Shown in pieces: positions 7,100 through 12,482 of a stretch of DNA of 12,482 nt; within the stretch, counting starts at the first letter, position 1, and each line of letters opens with the position of its first letter. The translations under genes were made by a program, and so were the position numbers. The notes beneath the pieces are model-generated. The model worked only from the letters and a program-made list of their open reading frames with translations. It was not told the origin of the DNA and searched no databases. The DNA comes from Porticoccaceae bacterium (GTDB lineage Bacteria > Pseudomonadota > Gammaproteobacteria > Pseudomonadales > Porticoccaceae): the NCBI GenBank assembly GCA_003491845.1, contig DNBN01000302.1, positions 7,225-19,706 of the forward strand, written 5' to 3'.

Positions 7100-8737
7100 A
7101 TGACATTACCATTTGATAGGGTTTCTATGAAAAATGAGCGTAGCCGCGCAGTCATTATCGGCGCCGGGTTTGGCGGTTTGTCACTAGCTATACGCTTACA
7201 AAGCGTCGGGTTTGACACCATCGTTGTTGAAAAGCTTGATGCCCCTGGTGGACGAGCCTACGTCAAGAAAGTGAATGGTTTTACATTTGATATGGGGCCT
7301 ACTGTTATTACCGTGCCACACTTTATTGAAGAGTTGTTTGCTCTGAAGCGAGACACTGATAACTTAGATCAGCCCGATTTTCCAGCCCACATTATGGATG
7401 CCAGTCAAAAACAGGGTACCGCAACTGCTGCCTATGCCGACATTGTTCCGATCAAACCGTTTTATAGAATTTATTTCGATGACAAGAGCTATTTCGATTA
7501 CGATGGCGATCCTGTGCGTACCCGCGAGCAAATACAAAAGATTGCACCAGAAGATTTAGACGGTTATGAACGCTTCCATAAAGATGCTCAGGCCATATTT
7601 AAACGTGGGTTTTTAGAGCTCGGATACACTTTCTTTAACGACGCCCCCGCGATGCTAAAGGTACTGCCAGATCTATTAAAGCTGGACGCCGTACGCAGTC
7701 TTTTTTCCTTCACCAGTCGTTACTTTAGTAACCATAAACTGCGCCAAGTGTTTAGTTTTGAAACCTTGTTAATTGGTGGTAATCCACTTGTTGTACCGGC
7801 TATTTACGCAATGATCCACTTCGTAGAGAAAACCTGGGGTGTGCACTATGTCATGGGTGGTACCGGAGCGTTGGTGCAAGGTATGGTCAAAAAATTTGAA
7901 GAAATGGGTGGCGTTATTCGCTATCGGTCAGAGGTGGCAAGTATTGATGTGAATAACCGTAAAAGGTGGTTTAAGAAACCCACTATAAAGGGTTTAACGC
8001 TCACTAATGGTGAGGTAATAATAGCGGATGCAGTGATTAGTAATGCCGATTATGCGCACACCTACATGAAACTTATTGATCCTATTCACAGGCGCTGGAA
8101 TCCGAATTGGCGGGTTCGCAACATGCACTACTCAATGTCACTGTTGGTCGTTTATTTTGGCTTTAAAGACACAGGAAAATTAGATCTTCGGCATCACAAT
8201 ATCATACTTGGCCCTCGCTATGAGGAACTGCTAACCGATATTTTTAAACGCAAAATATTAGCTAGCGATTTTAGTCAGTATCTTCACATACCAACCATTA
8301 CTGACTCAGATCTTGCTCCCAAAGATCACCACGCCGCCTACACTCTAATACCAGTACCTCATAATGGCAGCGGCATTGACTGGTCGATCGAGGGTCCTAA
8401 ACTAACTAACACCGTACTTAAATTTCTTGACGAAGAGGGTTATATTCCTGATCTTATGAGTAACTTAGTGCACAGTGAATTTATCACCCCCGATTACTTT
8501 GAAGATACCCTCAATAGCCATCTTGGTAACAGTTTTGGTGTTGAACCACGCCTAACCCAATCGGCTTTTTTTAGGCCGCACAACCGGTCCGAAGATATAA
8601 ATGGTCTGTATTTGGTTGGTGCCAGCTCACAACCTGGTGCTGGAACACCCAGTGTTATGATGTCAGCGAAAATGACCGCACGCGCTATAGCTGATGATTT
8701 TTCAGAAACCATTGATAAATGGCGCAACGATTCATGA
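7100..8737 (+). CDS. crtI: Phytoene desaturase, CrtI family (545 aa)
   Basis: CrtI introduces double bases into phytoene's carbon chain as conjugated double bonds, giving coloured carotenoids such as neurosporene or lycopene; it is an FAD enzyme at the membrane. The FAD-binding GAGFGG lies at 21-26 with E44 ending the second strand, then PGGRAY at 49-54 and FDMGPTVIT at 63-71. The C-terminal signature GLYLVGAS...PGAGTPS spans 502-518, and FRPHNRS precedes it. Relative to the roughly 490-residue enterobacterial CrtI there is an acidic, Ala/Gln-rich insertion at about 82-107. The ATG at 7100 has AGGA overlapping the upstream stop; a second ATG at 7127 also has AGGG and would give a more typical N-terminus, so the start is uncertain. 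Genes for phytoene synthesis or lycopene cyclisation are absent here. The family is firm, the exact desaturation step is not. Confidence 0.9.
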   Translation: MTLPFDRVSMKNERSRAVIIGAGFGGLSLAIRLQSVGFDTIVVEKLDAPGGRAYVKKVNGFTFDMGPTVITVPHFIEELFALKRDTDNLDQPDFPAHIMDASQKQGTATAAYADIVPIKPFYRIYFDDKSYFDYDGDPVRTREQIQKIAPEDLDGYERFHKDAQAIFKRGFLELGYTFFNDAPAMLKVLPDLLKLDAVRSLFSFTSRYFSNHKLRQVFSFETLLIGGNPLVVPAIYAMIHFVEKTWGVHYVMGGTGALVQGMVKKFEEMGGVIRYRSEVASIDVNNRKRWFKKPTIKGLTLTNGEVIIADAVISNADYAHTYMKLIDPIHRRWNPNWRVRNMHYSMSLLVVYFGFKDTGKLDLRHHNIILGPRYEELLTDIFKRKILASDFSQYLHIPTITDSDLAPKDHHAAYTLIPVPHNGSGIDWSIEGPKLTNTVLKFLDEEGYIPDLMSNLVHSEFITPDYFEDTLNSHLGNSFGVEPRLTQSAFFRPHNRSEDINGLYLVGASSQPGAGTPSVMMSAKMTARAIADDFSETIDKWRNDS

Positions 8738-8931
8738 TGTTCTTTGAGTTAGCTGAAGAACGAGTCATATGCCCTTTTTGTTGGGAAAGCATTACACTTT
8801 TAATTGACCCGTCTGAATCACAAACCTACACAGAAGACTGTTTTGTATGCTGCAGACCGATACTTATTAATACTGAGATTCAAGGTGACAAAATTCAGGT
8901 CAGTGTTACCCAAGAAGATCTAGGCTTTTAA
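8734..8931 (+). CDS. CPXCG-type cysteine-rich zinc-ribbon protein (65 aa)
   Basis: A small protein of the Cys_rich_CPXG family, whose function is unknown and which is common in gammaproteobacteria. The pattern is CPFC at residues 13-16, then ID at 24-25 and [10 protein letters not shown] at 35-43, with C13, C16, C36 and C39 likely to bind one zinc ion. The usual CPYCG is CPFCW here, so the glycine that normally allows the knuckle turn is replaced by tryptophan. I chose the ATG at 8734, whose ATGA overlaps the crtI stop and implies translational coupling; an ATG at 8719 in the same frame would add five residues but has no ribosome site. It is the last gene of the tight hydrolase-crtI unit. The family match is good; any link to carotenoids is only positional. 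Confidence 0.85.
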   Translation: MMFFELAEERVICPFCWESITLLIDPSESQTYTEDCFVCCRPILINTEIQGDKIQVSVTQEDLGF

Positions 8932-8986
8932 ACAATAAGATCAATACCCCTTTCTATTTTTATCTAAATCCGTTTGAATAGTTGCT

Positions 8987-9024
8987 CAGGAGCATAAGTG
9001 TTGCCTGTCAGGAGGTTTGAATGA
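8987..9024 (+). promoter_or_regulatory. Possible eight-codon leader peptide coupled to the amidohydrolase start
   Basis: CAGGAG at 8987-8992 lies five bases before GTG at 8998. The frame reads MLPVRRFE and stops at TGA 9022-9024, sharing ATGA with the amidohydrolase ATG at 9021. The two tandem AGG codons (9010-9015) are themselves the strong AGGAGG ribosome site of the main gene, so ribosomes on the leader would cover and then free it. This arrangement is seen directly; a regulatory role is inferred and could be coincidence. Confidence 0.3.
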
Positions 9025-10787
9025 AGCATTTATATTGGGTAATTTTGCTCGCACTGGTTACTGGTTGCAATACTGAATCCCGCGGTATTGTTAAGTCGTC
9101 CAAGACGATTTATTCCGGCGGTGACATTATAACAATGAGCGGTTCCTCTCTTTCGTATGCCGAAGCGGTGGTGATCGACCGTGACATCATCATTTATGTA
9201 GGCACAAGGGCTGAAGCCAACAAAAAGTACCCGAAAGCTAAGCATAGTCTGCTCAATGGCCGAACTATGATGCCAGGATTTATTGAGCCCCATGTGCATG
9301 CATCACTGGCAGCAAGCATACTCCCCAACGAAATCATCGCACCCTATGATTGGGTTTTCCCCGGTGAAACCAAAAAAGGTGTCAGTGGTCATGATGCTTA
9401 TATACATCGTCTTACTGAATCCGTAGCTGCTAAAGCAAGCGCTGATAAAATATTTTTTGTCTGGGGATACCATCAACTCTGGCACGGTGACCTCTCAAGA
9501 TCTTTGCTAAATAATATATCAAACGATCAACCTATTGCTGTTATTCATCGGTCCTTTCATGAGATTTACCTTAATGACGCAGCTATTGATACTATGAAGA
9601 TTACTGAGCGTGACTTTTATGGTAACCCGCAAGTGGATTGGGCTAAGGGTCATTTTTATGAAGGTGGATGGATGGCATTGGCACCAAAGATGGCGCCCCT
9701 GCTGCTTGACGGCAGCAGTTATATGAAAGGCTTGGCCATAATGACCCAGCTGATAAGGAAGAACGGCATCACTACTATTGCCGAGCCTGGATTCCCCAAT
9801 GTAAGTTTTGAGGGGGAATATGCTCTGTTGAAAAGCGAGATGGACAAAAAGCCTCCTTATGATGTGTATCTTATTCCCAATGGGACCCAACTTGCATCTA
9901 TGAAAGGTGGTAACCAAGAAGCATTTGCCTTTATTAAAACGCTACCTGAATACAATACTAACAACCTTAAGTTCTTACCCAATCAGGTTAAGCTATTTGC
10001 TGATGGCGCTATCTACTCCCAATTAATGCAGATGAAAGATAACTACACAGACGGTCATCATGGTGAATGGATGACACCATTAAACATGTTACAAGAACAA
10101 ATGAGTCTCTATTGGAATGCAAACTATAAACTGCATATACATGCCAATGGCGACAAAGGTATTCAGCAAGTACTTGATTTTACAGCCGCAGATCAGCAGG
10201 CAAATCCACGTCAGGATCACCGACTAACATTACATCACATGGGCTATTTCACCGATCTCATGGCACAGCAAATTGCAGATATGGGTGTAGAAGCATCAGT
10301 TAACCCTTACTATCTTTGGGCACTTTCAGATAAATATGCCGAAGCCGGATTAGGCGAGCAGAGAGCTAGAAATTTAGTCGCTTTAAACTCACTAGCCAAA
10401 CGGAGCGTACCAACTTCCTACCACTCTGATTTTGCTATGGCGCCCATAGAGCCATTAACGCTTGCGTGGACAGCGATTAATCGAGTCACCTCGGGCAACA
10501 ATAGAGTGTCACAAGAGCAGCGTGTGGATACTTTCACAGCAATGCAAGGAATTACCATTTCAGCGGCTAGAACCATAAACTTAGAAAATCAAATTGGCTC
10601 TATTGAATCAGGAAAAACTGCTAACTTTACCATTCTCAAATACAATCCCTTTAAAATTGATCCAATGCTAATCAAGGACATACCAGTGCTTGCCACAGTA
10701 TATAAGGGCCAACTTTATGTGAACAAATCAGCCAACTTAAAATCTAAGATTGGTCTGATCGGTCTCTCACGAATGGGCCGTCCCTAA
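9021..10787 (+). CDS. Amidohydrolase family 3 (YtcJ-like) lipoprotein, 588 aa
   Basis: A metal-dependent hydrolase with the Amidohydrolase_3 fold, probably exported and lipid-anchored. MKHLYWVILLALVTGC is a lipoprotein signal with Cys16 as the modified residue. Family features in order: small beta domain with YSGGDIITM at 31-39, metal-binding PHVH with H91 and H93, KLFADGA around K324 (candidate carboxylated lysine position), HIHANGD with H372 and H374, LHHMG with H405 and H406, HSD with D470, and GSIESGKTANF closing the beta domain. The start is secure: AGGAGG at 9010-9015 lies five bases upstream. It follows the CPXCG gene by 89 bases and might share its transcript. Homologues act on amides, formamides or cyclic substrates; the true substrate is unknown. 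The tail after the beta domain (LKSKIGLIGLSRMGRP) is slightly longer than usual. Confidence 0.9.
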   Translation: MKHLYWVILLALVTGCNTESRGIVKSSKTIYSGGDIITMSGSSLSYAEAVVIDRDIIIYVGTRAEANKKYPKAKHSLLNGRTMMPGFIEPHVHASLAASILPNEIIAPYDWVFPGETKKGVSGHDAYIHRLTESVAAKASADKIFFVWGYHQLWHGDLSRSLLNNISNDQPIAVIHRSFHEIYLNDAAIDTMKITERDFYGNPQVDWAKGHFYEGGWMALAPKMAPLLLDGSSYMKGLAIMTQLIRKNGITTIAEPGFPNVSFEGEYALLKSEMDKKPPYDVYLIPNGTQLASMKGGNQEAFAFIKTLPEYNTNNLKFLPNQVKLFADGAIYSQLMQMKDNYTDGHHGEWMTPLNMLQEQMSLYWNANYKLHIHANGDKGIQQVLDFTAADQQANPRQDHRLTLHHMGYFTDLMAQQIADMGVEASVNPYYLWALSDKYAEAGLGEQRARNLVALNSLAKRSVPTSYHSDFAMAPIEPLTLAWTAINRVTSGNNRVSQEQRVDTFTAMQGITISAARTINLENQIGSIESGKTANFTILKYNPFKIDPMLIKDIPVLATVYKGQLYVNKSANLKSKIGLIGLSRMGRP

Positions 10788-11118
10788 ACATCAAAAGTAA
10801 GAGAACCCTGCGCGAATTAAAAAATATTAACGATGCACTGCTACCAAAATAGACCTGTATAACAGCCATTTCCATCACAAAGTCAGCTGCCCTTAACCCC
10901 CATTACAGGGACCTACCAACACCATCATACAAGTTATTATATGTATTTAGATATAATGGCTATTAGCGTGATCTAGCTCACAATTAAGATTTATTTAAAA
11001 ATTAATGGCAACCATTTCATCATTCTCAGCGTAGATTTTGACATGTGCGTAGTTTTTTGCTGCGCTGTTAAATATAGCAATTAACATTTCGATCCATCAA
11101 ACAATAACGGAGATCACT
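10788..11118. other. Intergenic region upstream of the FAS1 lipoprotein gene
   Basis: This 331-bp AT-rich gap holds TATAAT at 10952-10957, a CRP/Vfr-like site at 10967-10982, TTGACA at 11038-11043 without a well-spaced -10 (TAAATA at 11069 is 25 bases away), and the CGGAG ribosome site at 11108-11112. No strong terminator for the amidohydrolase gene, no RNA gene and no credible small ORF were seen. Confidence 0.5.
10967..10982. promoter_or_regulatory. CRP/Vfr-like operator
   Basis: CGTGATCTAGCTCACA matches the CRP consensus TGTGATCTAGATCACA at 14 of 16 positions, with both GTGA and TCAC half-sites intact and the six-base spacer CTAG core. Its centre is about 144 bases before the FAS1 lipoprotein start. 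It could activate a downstream promoter (TTGACA at 11038) or repress one using the TATAAT at 10952-10957. Which one applies cannot be decided from sequence. Confidence 0.5.
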
Positions 11119-12482
11119 ATGAATTTTCCAAAGATATTTAGTTTTTTGCTCGTTGCAGCGCTGGTCCTGCAAGGGTGTGGCAGCGGTACAAAACACGAAC
11201 CAGATCCACAGCCGGCGCCGCAGCCTGAGCCGCAAAGCATTGTTGATGTAGCGGTTTCAAACGGCAACTTCACCACCTTGGTAGCCGCTCTTCAAGCCAC
11301 AGGACTTGATGCCACATTGGCGGACATGGATAGCAGTTTCACCGTATTCGCACCCACAGATGATGCCTTTGACCTATTGGGTCAAGAAACAATCGATGCG
11401 CTTTTGGCTGATACCGAGACCCTTACCGACATTCTCACTTATCATGTTATTGATAGCGAAGTGGACTCAAGTGCAGCGATTTCCAGCGCTGGCTCCACCG
11501 TAGCTATGGTAAACGGCGATTCAGTGGGTCTGTCCCTTGACGGCGATAGTCTGCTAATCAACACCACAACGGTTACTCTAGTAGATGTAGAAGCAGACAA
11601 TGGCATAATTCACGTGATTGATGCTGTATTACTTCCGCCAGCAGATCGCGGGGAACCTACCACCAATATTGTCGATACCGCGATCGCAGCAGGTGGCTTT
11701 GAAACGTTGGTCGCGACACTGCAGGCCACGGGCTTGGATGCCGTTCTGGCAGACGACACTCAGTCATTTACTGTGTTCGCACCCACTGACGACGCTTTCG
11801 CAATGATCGATCCAGAAACTATCGATCTGCTCCTAGCCAACACCGATGTACTTAGCGAAATTTTGTTACAACATGTGGTTGCAGGTGAGGTAGATGCAGT
11901 TACCGCTTACACCCTCAACGGCAGTTCTGCGCCTACCGTTGCCGAAGTCGGAATACCAGTTGCGATAAATACAGAATCGGACACCCTCACTTTTGGTGGA
12001 GCCACCGTTGAAGTAACCGATATTTATACAACCAATGGAATTATTCATGTCATCGACACCGTGGTGATAGCCGACGTAGCGCTGCCGACACCGCCTGCGT
12101 CTATTGTCGATGTGGCTGTAGCTAATGGCAGCTTTACCACGTTAGTGGCCGCGCTCCAAGCCACAGGACTAGACACAGTTCTTGACAATGCAGACAGCAC
12201 ATTTACCGTATTTGCACCCACTGATGAAGCCTTTGCCCTACTCGGTCAAGACACTATAGATGCTTTACTGGCCGACACAGATACATTGTCTGACATATTG
12301 CTCTATCACGTGATCAGTGATGCAGAGATACTCGCGGACGCAGCAATAACGGTGGCCCAGTCTGCTAGTAATAAGGTGACTATGACCAATGGCAAGCAGG
12401 TTGCTCTGTCTCTTCCCGACAGCACGCTTTATGTTAACAAAGCGGCTGTTTCTCTCACCGATGTGATGGCGGACAACGGCGT
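11119..12482 (+). CDS. Multi-FAS1 (fasciclin) domain lipoprotein, 3' end outside window
   Basis: FAS1 domains mediate adhesion to other proteins or glycans at the cell surface. The ATG at 11119 has CGGAG six bases upstream. MNFPKIFSFLLVAALVLQGC is a lipoprotein signal with Cys20 as the anchor, followed by a Pro/Gln/Glu-rich linker to about residue 38. Three FAS1 domains follow at about 40-173, 183-318 and 328-454+, each with FTVFAPTD in the first conserved block, an (I/L)L..HV block and a closing NGIIHVID or equivalent. The frame is open without a stop through 454 codons to the window end, where the third domain is cut just before its last strand. Domains 1 and 3 resemble each other more than domain 2. 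Surface location and adhesion are inferred from the family. Expression may be under CRP/Vfr control. Confidence 0.93.
   Translation, partial: MNFPKIFSFLLVAALVLQGCGSGTKHEPDPQPAPQPEPQSIVDVAVSNGNFTTLVAALQATGLDATLADMDSSFTVFAPTDDAFDLLGQETIDALLADTETLTDILTYHVIDSEVDSSAAISSAGSTVAMVNGDSVGLSLDGDSLLINTTTVTLVDVEADNGIIHVIDAVLLPPADRGEPTTNIVDTAIAAGGFETLVATLQATGLDAVLADDTQSFTVFAPTDDAFAMIDPETIDLLLANTDVLSEILLQHVVAGEVDAVTAYTLNGSSAPTVAEVGIPVAINTESDTLTFGGATVEVTDIYTTNGIIHVIDTVVIADVALPTPPASIVDVAVANGSFTTLVAALQATGLDTVLDNADSTFTVFAPTDEAFALLGQDTIDALLADTDTLSDILLYHVISDAEILADAAITVAQSASNKVTMTNGKQVALSLPDSTLYVNKAAVSLTDVMADNG
11236..12482 (+). repeat. Tandem FAS1-encoding DNA repeats (three units of about 0.4 kb)
   Basis: Units start near 11236, 11665 and 12100. 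Units 1 and 3 share near-identical protein stretches (FTTLVAALQATGLD and TIDALLADT in both) and several short identical DNA runs such as CAAGCCACAGGACT. Unit 2 is more diverged. This indicates internal duplication of coding DNA. Confidence 0.7.

Noticed and set aside
9519..9917. Long minus-strand open frame opposite the amidohydrolase gene
   Set aside because: It is antisense to a well-supported gene, has no ribosome site and no recognisable motif.
11306..11806. Plus-strand open frames inside the FAS1 gene in another phase
   Set aside because: They arise from codon bias of the repeated FAS1 coding sequence and their products resemble no protein family.

Overview
The window looks like chromosomal DNA from a heterotrophic, probably marine, gammaproteobacterium. 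This is inferred from the mix of families (GH84 glycosidase, BacNav-type channel, CrtI phytoene desaturase, CPXCG zinc-ribbon protein, FAS1 lipoprotein), moderate GC content, ordinary Shine-Dalgarno sites and a CRP/Vfr-like operator. No species-level marker, tRNA, rRNA, transposase, phage gene or CRISPR array is visible.

Left part (1-3100): gene decay around one intact gene. A GH84 beta-N-acetylglucosaminidase gene runs off the left edge on the minus strand. It carries a nonsense codon and two compensating frameshifts. A possible small plus-strand ORF (817-978) converges on a voltage-gated cation channel gene (952-1767, minus). The channel's filter is unusually acidic (TFEDWTD). Divergent from it, a fatty-acid-hydroxylase/sterol-desaturase gene (1981-3075) keeps all its histidine boxes and a single frame, but four in-frame stops interrupt it.

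Middle (3180-8931): an unrecognised 170-residue protein ending in CSGCAG, then an AMP-forming acyl-CoA synthetase (3961-5505), both on the minus strand. A 482-bp divergent region separates these from a tight plus-strand unit: 3-hydroxyisobutyryl-CoA hydrolase (5988-7091), crtI phytoene desaturase (7100-8737) and a CPXCG zinc-ribbon protein (8734-8931, ATGA overlap). The ligase and hydrolase suggest acyl-CoA catabolism. The desaturase belongs to carotenoid synthesis, but no crtE, crtB or crtY is present.

Right part (9021-12482): an amidohydrolase-3 family lipoprotein, preceded by a possible eight-codon leader peptide. After a 331-bp gap with a near-consensus CRP/Vfr site comes a lipoprotein with at least three tandem FAS1 domains, cut off by the right edge.

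I see no convincing new multi-gene defence or mobile system. The most notable items are the channel filter, the two decaying genes, the orphan crtI operon and the regulatory signals before the two lipoprotein genes.
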